From positions 62,001-126,000 of the forward strand of contig JAFEEQ010000015.1 of the NCBI GenBank assembly GCA_018241025.1: 64,000 bases of DNA, written 5' to 3'. Positions 1-6,955 of this stretch are shown here, piece after piece (position 1 is the stretch's first letter; every line of letters starts with the position of its first letter). This DNA is from Pseudomonadota bacterium. Lineage in GTDB: Bacteria > Pseudomonadota > Alphaproteobacteria > Micropepsales > Micropepsaceae. A model generated the notes under the pieces. That model was not told where the DNA came from, did no database searches, and worked only from the letters and a program-made list of their open reading frames with translations. Both the position numbers and the translations under genes were made by a program.

Positions 1-2
1 CC

Positions 3-323
3 AAGGACACGGTCGAGGCCTATGTGAAGGCCGCCAACGTCGCCGGCAAGGGCGCCGAGTCCCTGCACAACGAGATCTACACCTATTCCAAGGCTTCGAT
101 CGAAGGTTCGATCGCCAACGCCAAGGCCCTGATGGCCTCGAAGTCGGCGCATGAGGCGTTCGAACTTCAGACCGGCTTTGCCAAGTCGGCCTTCGACTCC
201 TACGTCGCCGAGATGACCAAGCTCAGCGAGCTGATGGTCGCGACGTCCAAGGAAACTTTCGAGCCGCTCCAGAGCCGCGTTCAGGCCTGGGTGGACGTGG
301 TTCAGAGCGCCCGCGCGGCTTAA
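3..323 (+). CDS. Phasin family protein (3' part only)
   Basis: The last 106 residues of a phasin, the small amphipathic protein that coats polyhydroxyalkanoate granules and controls their size. The frame is open through the left edge, so the real start lies outside; the GTG at 24 is internal. What is visible is helical and alanine-rich, with the pattern NAKALMASKS followed by a stretch in which ELQT precedes FAKSAFDSY, typical of Phasin_2 proteins. No membrane segment is visible. A strong intrinsic terminator follows 26 bases after the stop, so this is the end of its transcription unit. Confidence 0.85.
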   Translation, partial: KDTVEAYVKAANVAGKGAESLHNEIYTYSKASIEGSIANAKALMASKSAHEAFELQTGFAKSAFDSYVAEMTKLSELMVATSKETFEPLQSRVQAWVDVVQSARAA

Positions 324-349
324 GTCCCCCCAAGCTGCAAGCGTTCAGG

Positions 350-380
350 AAAGGCCCGGAATCACTTCCGGGCCTTTTTG
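350..380 (+). terminator. Rho-independent terminator after the phasin gene
   Basis: A perfect 12-bp stem (350-361 with 366-377) with a 4-base loop, directly followed by a T-rich stretch. It closes the phasin transcript and separates it from clpS. Confidence 0.9.
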
Positions 381-490
381 CTTTTCTGGCGGAGTAACCG
401 CGCCGGAAATAGGCCCATTACCGGGGGCTTTGCATGGGCCCCTGTTGGAATAGGATAGGCATCACCATATTCAGAACGTGACTCATCACC

Positions 491-826
491 ATGCGAGACG
501 GACGAGACGGAACGCGCGACGGCAACGGTGGAACAGGCACCGGGATCGTCACCAAAACGCGCCCGAAAACCAAGAAGCCGAGCCTCTACAAGGTTCTCCT
601 GCTCAACGACGACTACACGCCGATGGAGTTCGTCGTTCATATCCTGGAGAAGATCTTCAACAAGAATCGCGAGCAGGCGGTTGAGATCATGCTGCACGTA
701 CACCGTCACGGCGTCGGTATCTGCGGCGTTTTCACCTATGATGTCGCCGAAACCAAGGTCGCGCAGGTGATTGAATTCGCCCGCCGGCACCAGCATCCTC
801 TGCAATGCACGATGGAGAAGGAGTAG
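491..826 (+). CDS. clpS: ATP-dependent Clp protease adaptor ClpS
   Basis: ClpS binds N-degron substrates (bulky N-terminal residues) and hands them to the ClpA unfoldase of ClpAP. The 111-residue product has a disordered Gly/Arg/Thr-rich N-terminal tail of about 28 residues, then the ClpS core with the signature [12 protein letters not shown] that shapes the substrate pocket, and a conserved HRHGVGICG segment that contacts ClpA. Size is normal for the family. clpA starts 7 bases after the stop, and its Shine-Dalgarno AAGGAG lies inside the last clpS codons, so the two are surely co-transcribed. Confidence 0.95.
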   Translation: MRDGRDGTRDGNGGTGTGIVTKTRPKTKKPSLYKVLLLNDDYTPMEFVVHILEKIFNKNREQAVEIMLHVHRHGVGICGVFTYDVAETKVAQVIEFARRHQHPLQCTMEKE

Positions 827-833
827 CGCCTGA

Positions 834-3167
834 ATGCCCTCACTCTCGCGAAGCCTCGAACAAGCCCTGCACCGCGCGATCAAGCTCGCGAGCGATAGGC
901 ATCACGAATACGCGACACCCGAGCACCTGCTGCTCTCGCTGATCGACGACGTCGATGCGGCCCAGGTGATGAAGGCCTGCAACGTCGATATCGAGGCGCT
1001 GCGCAAGGTCGTCCAGAAATACATCGACGAAGAGCTGATGACCCTCGTCATCGAGGATGGCGAGGAAGCCAAGCCGACCACCGGCTTCCAGCGCGTCGTC
1101 CAGCGTGCCGTGCTCCACGTCCAGAATTCCGGCCGCGACGAAGTCACCGGCGCGAACGTCCTCGTCGCGCTCTTCACCGAGCGCGAGAGCCACGCCGTCT
1201 ACTTCCTGCAAGAGCAGAACATGACGCGACTCGACGCGGTCTCCTATATGAGCCACGGCATCGCCAAGCGCCCGGGCATGAGCCAGCAGAAGGCGGCGCG
1301 CGGCGCCGAGGAAGAAGGCGAGGAAGGCGAGCCCAAGAACAAGCAGGGCACCGAGGCGCTCGAAGCCTATTGCGTCAACCTCAACGAGAAGGCCAAGCAG
1401 GGCCGCGTCGATCCGCTCATCGGCCGCACTGCCGAGGTCGATCGCACGATCCAGATCCTCTGTCGCCGGCAGAAGAACAATCCGCTCTTCGTCGGCGATC
1501 CCGGCGTCGGCAAGACCGCCATCGCCGAAGGCCTGGCGCGCAAGATCATCAAGGGCGAAGTCCCCGACGTGCTGAAAGGCAACGTCATCTATGCCCTCGA
1601 CATGGGCTCGCTGATCGCCGGCACGCGTTACCGCGGCGATTTCGAGGAACGCCTGAAATCGGTCGTGAAGGAACTCGAGGCGCTCAAGGGCGCGATTCTC
1701 TTCATCGACGAGATTCACACCGTAATCGGCGCCGGCGCCACCTCGGGCGGTGCGATGGACGCGTCCAACCTGCTCAAGCCCGCGCTCCAACAGGGCACGC
1801 TGCGCTGTATCGGCTCGACCACCTACAAGGAATACCGCCAGTATTTCGAGAAGGATCGCGCGCTCGTCCGCCGCTTCCAGAAGATCGACGTCGTCGAGCC
1901 GACCATCCCCGACACGATCAAGATCATGATGGGGATCAAGCCCTACTACGAAGAGTTCCACAAAGTCCGCTACACCGCCGACGCGATCAAGGCGGCGGTC
2001 GAGCTCTCCTCGAAATACATCAACGACCGCAAGCTGCCCGACAAGGCGATCGACGTGATCGACGAGGTCGGCGCTTCTCAAATGCTGCTGGCCGAATCCA
2101 AACGCAAGAAAGTCATCGGCGTCAAAGAAGTGGAAGACGTAATCGCCACGATGGCGCGCATCCCCCCCAAGACCGTCTCCAAGGACGACACCGAGGCGCT
2201 GCGCACGCTCGAGGCCGATCTCAAGACCGCCGTCTTTGGCCAGGACGCCGCGCTGCACGCGCTGTCGAGCGCCATCAAGCTCGCCCGCGCCGGCCTGCGC
2301 CAGCCTGACAAGCCGATCGGCTGCTATCTGTTCTCCGGCCCGACCGGCGTCGGCAAGACCGAGGCGGCCAAGCAACTCGCCAAGACGCTCGGTGTCGAGC
2401 TTCTGCGCTTCGACATGTCGGAGTACATGGAGCGCCACACCGTCAGCCGCCTGATCGGCGCCCCGCCGGGCTATGTCGGTTTCGACCAGGGCGGCCTGTT
2501 GACCGACGGCGTCGACCAGCATCCGCACTGCGTGCTGCTGCTCGACGAGGTCGAGAAGGCGCATCCGGATCTGTTCAACATCCTTCTGCAGGTCATGGAC
2601 CACGGCAAGCTGACCGACCACAACGGCAAGAAGATCGATTTCCGCAACGTGGTCCTGATCATGACCACCAATGCGGGCGCATCGGACGCCGCCAAGGACG
2701 CCATCGGCTTCGGCCGCGGCAAGCGCGTCGGCGAAGACGATGAGGCGATCAAGAAGCTGTTCACGCCGGAGTTCCGCAACCGCCTCGACGCGACGATCAC
2801 TTTTGCGCCGCTCAACCGCGAGACCATCGACCATGTGGTCGAGAAGTTCGTGCTCGAACTCGAGGCCCAACTCGTCGACCGCGACGTGACCTTCGACCTG
2901 ACGCCGGAAGCGACCCGCTGGCTGGGCGAGAAGGGCTATGACGAGGCCTTCGGCGCCCGTCCCCTGGCGCGCGTGATCCAGGACAGTCTCAAGAAGCCGC
3001 TGGCGGACGAGATTCTGTTCGGCAAGCTGAAGGAAGGCGGCACGGTGCGCGTGCTCCTTGATCGCGAGAACGACAAGCTCGCCTTCGAGTTCATCACCGA
3101 TCACAAGAAGCCGAAAGCACTCCCCCCGCCGCCGAAGAAGAAACCGAAGGCGGAAGAGAGCGTGTAA
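834..3167 (+). CDS. clpA: ATP-dependent Clp protease ATP-binding subunit ClpA
   Basis: Hexameric AAA+ unfoldase that feeds substrates to ClpP. The 777-residue product has the N-terminal double Clp repeat (about 1-145, the ClpS docking domain), a charged linker, D1 with Walker A GDPGVGKT near 221 and Walker B LFIDEIH near 288, and D2 with Walker A GPTGVGKT near 502 and Walker B LLLDEVE near 567. There is no ClpB-type middle coiled coil, which separates it from ClpB. The C-terminus is a Pro/Lys-rich tail. The ATG is preceded by AAGGAG with a 10-base spacer. clpP is not in the window. Confidence 0.96.
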   Translation: MPSLSRSLEQALHRAIKLASDRHHEYATPEHLLLSLIDDVDAAQVMKACNVDIEALRKVVQKYIDEELMTLVIEDGEEAKPTTGFQRVVQRAVLHVQNSGRDEVTGANVLVALFTERESHAVYFLQEQNMTRLDAVSYMSHGIAKRPGMSQQKAARGAEEEGEEGEPKNKQGTEALEAYCVNLNEKAKQGRVDPLIGRTAEVDRTIQILCRRQKNNPLFVGDPGVGKTAIAEGLARKIIKGEVPDVLKGNVIYALDMGSLIAGTRYRGDFEERLKSVVKELEALKGAILFIDEIHTVIGAGATSGGAMDASNLLKPALQQGTLRCIGSTTYKEYRQYFEKDRALVRRFQKIDVVEPTIPDTIKIMMGIKPYYEEFHKVRYTADAIKAAVELSSKYINDRKLPDKAIDVIDEVGASQMLLAESKRKKVIGVKEVEDVIATMARIPPKTVSKDDTEALRTLEADLKTAVFGQDAALHALSSAIKLARAGLRQPDKPIGCYLFSGPTGVGKTEAAKQLAKTLGVELLRFDMSEYMERHTVSRLIGAPPGYVGFDQGGLLTDGVDQHPHCVLLLDEVEKAHPDLFNILLQVMDHGKLTDHNGKKIDFRNVVLIMTTNAGASDAAKDAIGFGRGKRVGEDDEAIKKLFTPEFRNRLDATITFAPLNRETIDHVVEKFVLELEAQLVDRDVTFDLTPEATRWLGEKGYDEAFGARPLARVIQDSLKKPLADEILFGKLKEGGTVRVLLDRENDKLAFEFITDHKKPKALPPPPKKKPKAEESV

Positions 3168-3311
3168 GCGCGTCGCTGTCTGTGGCAACATTATACTTCT
3201 CTCGTAAGCCAGTTGTTCCGGCTGTCGGGATCGGTTAGGCAAGTCTTCTCGCATCGCGCCGGCATTTGCCCATTGGATTCGCGAACGCGGTGCACTGATC
3301 GGAGATTGGAC

Positions 3312-3461
3312 ATGGAACAGCGTCATCAAGAGCCGCAGGCGAGTTCCCTGGCTAAGTGCGAACGTTCGCCCTGGAATGCTCCGGAACTGCGCGTGCTGCA
3401 TGCCAACGGCTCAGAGATTCTCGGCAACATCCATCCGGATGCGGTACCGTTGATGTCCTGA
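3312..3461 (+). CDS. Small hypothetical protein, 49 residues
   Basis: I do not recognise a named family. The ATG has a good GGAG seven bases upstream, which favours this start over the longer open frame that begins at 3213. The 49 residues are hydrophilic, with one Cys and a segment WNAPELRVL followed by HANGSEI. The W/Y-x-x-P-x-L spacing resembles leader segments of some ribosomally made peptides, but no modifying enzyme is nearby, so this is only a resemblance. It sits alone between clpA (same strand) and a palindromic repeat. It may also be a chance frame; the ribosome site is the main support. Confidence 0.5.
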   Translation: MEQRHQEPQASSLAKCERSPWNAPELRVLHANGSEILGNIHPDAVPLMS

Positions 3462-3546
3462 CGTTTGAACATCCAGCGGGCTAGAGTCCGCCTGAGGCGC
3501 CGACCGCGACTTGAGTGAGCGTTTAAGCTCGCATGTTAAACTTCCC

Positions 3547-3711
3547 TGTCATCCCCGGCATCCATCGTACACAAGCACGATGGATGGGAAGGGGACCCGG
3601 GATAAGCAGCTTGAACGTTGTTGAAGAATTGGCTGCGCTTCATTCTGGCGCAGCTCAGATGCGGCTTATCCTGGATCCCCTTTGCCTCGCTCCACTCGGC
3701 CGGGAATGACA
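3547..3711. repeat. Nested palindromic repeat element
   Basis: Nested inverted repeats. The outer ends are TGTCATCCCCGG (3547-3558) and its complement with one mismatch (3700-3711). An inner pair of 17 bases (3591-3607 and 3664-3680) has two mismatches. A hairpin CATCCATCGT/ACGATGGATG lies at 3559-3586. There is no coding potential. This looks like a REP- or MITE-like element that ends just before the ribosome site of the next gene. Confidence 0.7.
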
Positions 3712-3725
3712 ATGGAGCTTGCGGG

Positions 3726-4136
3726 ATGACAAACCTCACCACCGGCGGCTGCCTCTGCGGCGCTCTGCGCTACGAAGCGAACAGCCCGCCCACCTATGCC
3801 GGCTACTGCTTCTGCAACGACTGCCGCAAAGCCTCCGGCGGCGGCTTCATCGCCTTCATGGGTTATCCGGCGAGCGCGCTTCGCATCACCGGCGACGCGG
3901 TCACGCACACGCTGGCGCAGAGCGACGGCCGCAAGTCGGAGCGCAACTTCTGTCCCCGCTGCGGCGGCCTGGTCTATGGCGGCATCCGCGGCGAGACAGA
4001 CGAGCACACAATCTACGCCGGCACGCTCGACGACCCGGCGCACTTCAAACCGGCCATCGCGATCTTCAACAGCCAGCGCCCCGCTTGGGTGCCCCTGCCG
4101 GAAGGCCTGAAGGTCTTCGAGCGCATGCCGGGATAG
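3726..4136 (+). CDS. GFA family (glutathione-dependent formaldehyde-activating-like) zinc protein
   Basis: 136 residues with the full zinc ligand set of the GFA fold: CLCG near the N-terminus, CFCNDC in the second loop and CPRCGG further on. Members bind two zincs; the founding enzyme speeds the reaction of formaldehyde with glutathione, but most homologues have no known substrate. I chose the ATG with GGAG eight bases upstream; the frame is open further up but would run through the palindromic repeat. The gene stands alone, convergent with the membrane protein that follows. Confidence 0.85.
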   Translation: MTNLTTGGCLCGALRYEANSPPTYAGYCFCNDCRKASGGGFIAFMGYPASALRITGDAVTHTLAQSDGRKSERNFCPRCGGLVYGGIRGETDEHTIYAGTLDDPAHFKPAIAIFNSQRPAWVPLPEGLKVFERMPG

Positions 4137-4142
4137 CGAGCG

Positions 4143-4859
4143 CTATCCTTCCGCCGTCCCCAGCCAGCGGCCAAACACACGCCCCAGAAGCGTCTCGCGG
4201 ATGCGGTCCTCGGCCGAAATGCGGCCGCCCTCGACCACGAGACTCCAGATCGCCGTCGCCAGCGTACCGGCGCCGCAGCACAGTCCCGCAAGCGACGTCA
4301 CCCAGCCGAGAAGCGACATGCCCGCCAGCATCGCGAGATAGACGACTTCACCCACGAGAGTTCCGGCGATCACCGTGAGGAACGGGATCACGATGCCGTA
4401 GAGCGTCGGATACACGAAGGTCACCGGCGAATAGGCATAGAGCGCCAGCATCGCCCACAGCGTCAGCAGGAATCCGGCGGCGAACTCGCCGATCAGGATG
4501 AGCCGCGCCACCGGATCGCCCGCGCCGAACAGATGCCAGACGGTATCCGCCAGGGCGTAGAGCGGGCGCAGCCAGTTCCGCTCCTGGCCGTTCATCGCCC
4601 AATAGCCGAGCCGCACCGGCCGCGCCGCCGCAGCAGGCGAGGGCGCCTTGTGAATCGCGGCGTCGACGAACAGCGCGAAGAAATCGCTCGGCCGGCTGGA
4701 TTCCACGACCCGGATGGTTTGTTCCTGAACGGAGGCCAGTTCCTCCAGTCCCTTCGCCGTCGAGACGGCTTCGCCGACGCGCGAAAGCAGGAGCGAAACG
4801 CCGATCACGACCGCCGCCCGTCCGGCCCAGCGCAATATCCGCTTCAGACTGTGGTTCAT
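4143..4859 (-). CDS. Predicted inner-membrane protein of unknown function
   Basis: 238 residues from the ATG that follows a GGCGGGG stretch; a longer frame to 4952 exists but its extra residues look non-coding. A first hydrophobic helix (about 12-30) is followed by a soluble, probably periplasmic segment of about 80 residues, then three or four closely packed transmembrane helices rich in Leu, Ala and Gly, and a short charged C-terminal tail. I recognise no family. It is convergent with the GFA gene and divergent from the NTF2-like gene, so it is probably monocistronic. Confidence 0.65.
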   Translation of the reverse strand: MNHSLKRILRWAGRAAVVIGVSLLLSRVGEAVSTAKGLEELASVQEQTIRVVESSRPSDFFALFVDAAIHKAPSPAAAARPVRLGYWAMNGQERNWLRPLYALADTVWHLFGAGDPVARLILIGEFAAGFLLTLWAMLALYAYSPVTFVYPTLYGIVIPFLTVIAGTLVGEVVYLAMLAGMSLLGWVTSLAGLCCGAGTLATAIWSLVVEGGRISAEDRIRETLLGRVFGRWLGTAEG

Positions 4860-4995
4860 CGCCAACCCCGCCGCGGCAAGAGATACCGCGCCCTTGGGCG
4901 TGCGCCAACGTAAACATCCTGCACGCTCAAGATTCGGGATGTCGGGGCGCAAATTCCGCTACGCTGAGCGCCGATAGAAACCGACGGACACCGCC

Positions 4996-5379
4996 ATGAC
5001 CCAGCACCAATCCTCCATCGACGCCGCGCAGAAAGTCCTCGACGATTTCATGACGGCGTTCAACGCACGCGACATTCCGGCCTTCGAGAACACCTTCAAC
5101 TTCCCGTCCGTGCGTTTCGCCTCGAACACCATGGTCATCCTGAACAAGGGCGACATGCAGCCGGAACGTTTCACCAGCGGCGCGCTGGCGGAATGGGATC
5201 ACTCCGCCTGGGAGCGCCGCGCCGTGATCCATGCCGGCGCCGACAAGGTTCACATCGACACGCGCTTCACCCGCTACCGCAAGGACGGCAGTGTGATCGG
5301 CGGCTTCGACTCGATGTACGTGATCACGAACGAGAACGGCCACTGGGGCGTGAAATGCCGCTCCAGCTTCGCGCCGTAG
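4996..5379 (+). CDS. NTF2-like (SnoaL-type) protein
   Basis: 127 residues. The pattern is an N-terminal helix with DDFMTAFNARDI, then alternating strands ending in an aromatic-rich hairpin (MYVITNENGHWGV). This matches the cone-shaped alpha+beta barrel of the NTF2/SnoaL superfamily, whose members include small isomerases, cyclases and ligand-binding proteins. No catalytic residue set can be assigned with certainty. There is no signal peptide, so it is cytoplasmic. It is divergent from the membrane protein gene, with a 136-base shared upstream region. Confidence 0.75.
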   Translation: MTQHQSSIDAAQKVLDDFMTAFNARDIPAFENTFNFPSVRFASNTMVILNKGDMQPERFTSGALAEWDHSAWERRAVIHAGADKVHIDTRFTRYRKDGSVIGGFDSMYVITNENGHWGVKCRSSFAP

Positions 5380-5398
5380 CAAACTCACTCTTCACCCC

Positions 5399-5590
5399 CC
5401 ACACTATGGCCGGGCTTGGTCCGTAGCGTCAGCGTGCGGACGCCACCCAGTGCGCCCGCGTCTGCGGGCGGAAGGAGAGAGAGTTGCGCGTGTTGGCTGC
5501 CTTGAGTGTAAGCCTCCGCGGCTCCACGTGAGTCACTGGCGCGTAGACGCGCCCCTGCTGGGTGGCCGGCTCGGAGGCCGGCCATGGTGG
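5399..5590. repeat. About 190-bp non-coding element with imperfect terminal inverted repeats
   Basis: The left end CCACACTATGGCCGG (5400-5414 region) and the right end CCGGCCATGGTGGG (5576-5590 region) are imperfect inverted copies. Inside, GGCCGGC/GCCGGCC forms a hairpin at the right end. The stretch has no convincing gene. The ends resemble the GTCATGGCCGG ends of two other repeats in this window (40929-41012 and 57866-57993), so it may be a relative. Confidence 0.5.
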
Positions 5591-5598
5591 GAGATAGG

Positions 5599-5627
5599 TT
5601 GAACTGACAAACAATCAGAAATATTTC
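5599..5627 (+). promoter_or_regulatory. Candidate promoter of the structured RNA region
   Basis: TTGAAC at 5599-5604, 17 bases, then TATTTC at 5622-5627. The -35 box is good and the -10 box is weak. It is placed to start a transcript near 5634 that would run to the terminator ending at 5960. Confidence 0.35.
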
Positions 5628-5633
5628 TTGCCG

Positions 5634-5960
5634 CACCCCTTGAACCGTAGGTTGCAATTCCCATCTCCGATCCGAACGCACCGGAGAACCCGCCATGGCG
5701 TGGCACCATTTCCGAAGGCCTGAGGGCCGCTGAACCTACGTCCCGCGAGACAAGTCATACCCACTCCGGATGCGCGCTCGCGCCATACGGCGAAAGGCGC
5801 ACTGCAAGGCCGAACGCGAGGCTGAAAGCGGTGCGTCCGTAGAACGGATTGGGGGATTGGACGGACCAGTGACCGTCGGCGCGCCCGCAAGGGCGCGGCG
5901 CGGACCGCTCTCCGGAATCTGAGCAGCGCCCGCCCGATGGCCATCGGCGGGCTTTGTTTT
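5634..5960 (+). ncRNA. Candidate structured non-coding RNA, about 325 bases
   Basis: No protein gene is convincing here, yet a strong plus-strand terminator ends at 5960 and a promoter-like site sits at 5599-5627. Between them lie a long-range pair CGTAGGTT (5646-5653) with AACCTACG (5733-5740) enclosing a hairpin CTCCG/CGGAG (5665-5686) and GGCC/GGCC around TGAG (5717-5728), and further down a GC-rich hairpin near 5880-5900. I compared it by eye with RNase P RNA, tmRNA, SRP RNA and 6S RNA and could not match any of them. A long 3' untranslated tail of the NTF2-like gene is the main alternative. Confidence 0.35.
5928..5960 (+). terminator. Strong intrinsic terminator, plus strand
   Basis: Arms GCCCGCC-GATGG and CCATC-GGCGGGC (5928-5940 and 5941-5952) pair with one bulged C at 5935, followed by TTTGTTTT. 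The T tract is on the plus strand only, so it serves a rightward transcript although the nearest plus-strand gene ended 550 bases earlier. Confidence 0.8.
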
Positions 5961-5961
5961 G

Positions 5962-6207
5962 TCAGGTGCCCCGGCGCATCGAGGCGGCGATCCACCGGGC
6001 GCGGCGATCCTCATGCGACGCATTGATCGCCAAAACCGCATGCAGGAACGCAAGACCCCAGAGCACGATGCCGGCGTGGAAGAAAACGATCGTCGCCCAG
6101 CACGCGATCGAAAGCACATACAGGATAAGGTTGAACAGCGCCGAGAACGGCCGCCCCACCAGAAGCAGCGCCAGCGGCGAGCAGAAGATCGCAATGAAAT
6201 AGGTCAT
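5962..6207 (-). CDS. Small two-helix membrane protein, YqaE/Pmp3-like
   Basis: 81 residues with two hydrophobic helices (about 3-30 and 33-60) and a basic, Arg-rich cytoplasmic tail. The start MTYFIAIFCSPLALLLVG, with Cys-Ser-Pro in the first helix and a central small-residue turn, fits the YqaE/Pmp3 family linked to membrane potential and stress in other organisms; the extended tail is seen in longer members. The stop lies two bases from the terminator on the other strand. It is 44 bases beyond the ABM gene, so it may be the last gene of that operon. Confidence 0.6.
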   Translation of the reverse strand: MTYFIAIFCSPLALLLVGRPFSALFNLILYVLSIACWATIVFFHAGIVLWGLAFLHAVLAINASHEDRRARWIAASMRRGT

Positions 6208-6251
6208 GGTCAGTCACATAGGATCGGCCCGCGGCGGTTTCCAGTGCCGGT

Positions 6252-6542
6252 CTACAGCGGCGGCCCGTAATGCTGAACCGTCGGGAAGGGTTCGTAGAAC
6301 GGGTGCAGCGCCTCGCGCCACGGGCCATAGCGGTCAGAGCCACGGAAGCCCACCGTATGTGCCTCGACCGAACCCCACCACACCAGCAGCAGGTAGCGGT
6401 CCTTGGTCTCGACGCAGGGCCGCACTTCCATTTTCTGGAAACCCTCCGTCGCCTCGATTAGGTGACGGGCACTCTTCAGCGCCGCCTCGAAGGCGACGCC
6501 CTGGCCCTTCTTCACGTTCAGCACGGCGTGTTCGAGGATCAC
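6252..6542 (-). CDS. Antibiotic biosynthesis monooxygenase (ABM) domain protein
   Basis: 96 residues forming one ferredoxin-like ABM domain: VLNVKKGQ at the start, the helix that includes FEAALKSARH, then strand YLLLVWWGS and the C-terminal FYEPFPTVQHY. Members are dimeric, cofactor-free oxygenases or haem-binding proteins, but many have no assigned substrate. It begins with GTG, and that GTGA overlaps the stop of the HIT gene, so translation is coupled. It is a downstream gene in the RidA-acyltransferase-HIT-ABM operon. Confidence 0.8.
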   Translation of the reverse strand: MILEHAVLNVKKGQGVAFEAALKSARHLIEATEGFQKMEVRPCVETKDRYLLLVWWGSVEAHTVGFRGSDRYGPWREALHPFYEPFPTVQHYGPPL

Positions 6543-6955
6543 AGCGCGCTCCGGATCTTCTCGGCGACCGGCACCAGCGTCTTGGGATCGACCATCGCCT
6601 GGGCATGCAGCTTCAGCGGAACGCCCGGGTAATGTGGCATCACGTTGAAATGCACGTGGAACACGGTCTGCCCGGCGTCGCGCCCGCTGCGCTGAACCAG
6701 CGTCACCGCGGAAGCTTCGAGCGCTTTCTTTGCTGCCTTGGCGATCTTCTGCGTCGTCTGCATCAACCGCGCGGCGCCTTCGGGCGAAAGGTCCATCATG
6801 TCCTCCGCCGCTTCCTTCGGGATCACCACCACATGTCCCGGTGTCTGGGGCATGATGTCCATGAAGGCGAGGGTGTGCTCGTCCTCGTAGACCGCGACTT
6901 TCGGCAGTTCGCCGCGCAGGATCTTCGCGAAGACGTTGTTGGTGTCGTAGGCCAT
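6539..6955 (-). CDS. HIT family nucleotide-binding protein with an altered histidine triad
   Basis: 138 residues with the HIT fold: N-terminal VFAKILRGELP, central TPGHVVVIPKE, and the active-site strand at QTVFHVHFNVMP. HIT enzymes hydrolyse nucleotidyl phosphoramidates or dinucleotides. The usual motif is H-x-H-x-H; here the third histidine is Asn (codon AAC), while the middle one, normally the nucleophile, is kept. So either activity is retained with a changed metal-free pocket or the substrate differs. It starts right after the stop of the upstream acyltransferase (TGA then ATG) and overlaps the ABM gene by four bases. Confidence 0.9.
   Translation of the reverse strand: MAYDTNNVFAKILRGELPKVAVYEDEHTLAFMDIMPQTPGHVVVIPKEAAEDMMDLSPEGAARLMQTTQKIAKAAKKALEASAVTLVQRSGRDAGQTVFHVHFNVMPHYPGVPLKLHAQAMVDPKTLVPVAEKIRSAL

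Noticed and set aside
840..3401. Long 853-residue open frame opposite clpA
   Set aside because: Exact antisense of clpA with no start signal; the frame is kept open by high G+C third positions.
3312..3461. Lasso-peptide gene cluster
   Set aside because: No protease or cyclase gene lies within reach; only a leader-like resemblance remains.
5634..5960. Identity as RNase P RNA, tmRNA, SRP RNA or 6S RNA
   Set aside because: None of the conserved segments that I know (for example GAGGAAAGTCC, tag codons, GGAAGCAG) could be found on either strand.
5615..5995. 126-residue minus-strand frame in the structured region
   Set aside because: Arg/Pro-rich, no ribosome site, and it overlaps the terminator; reads like translated repeat DNA.
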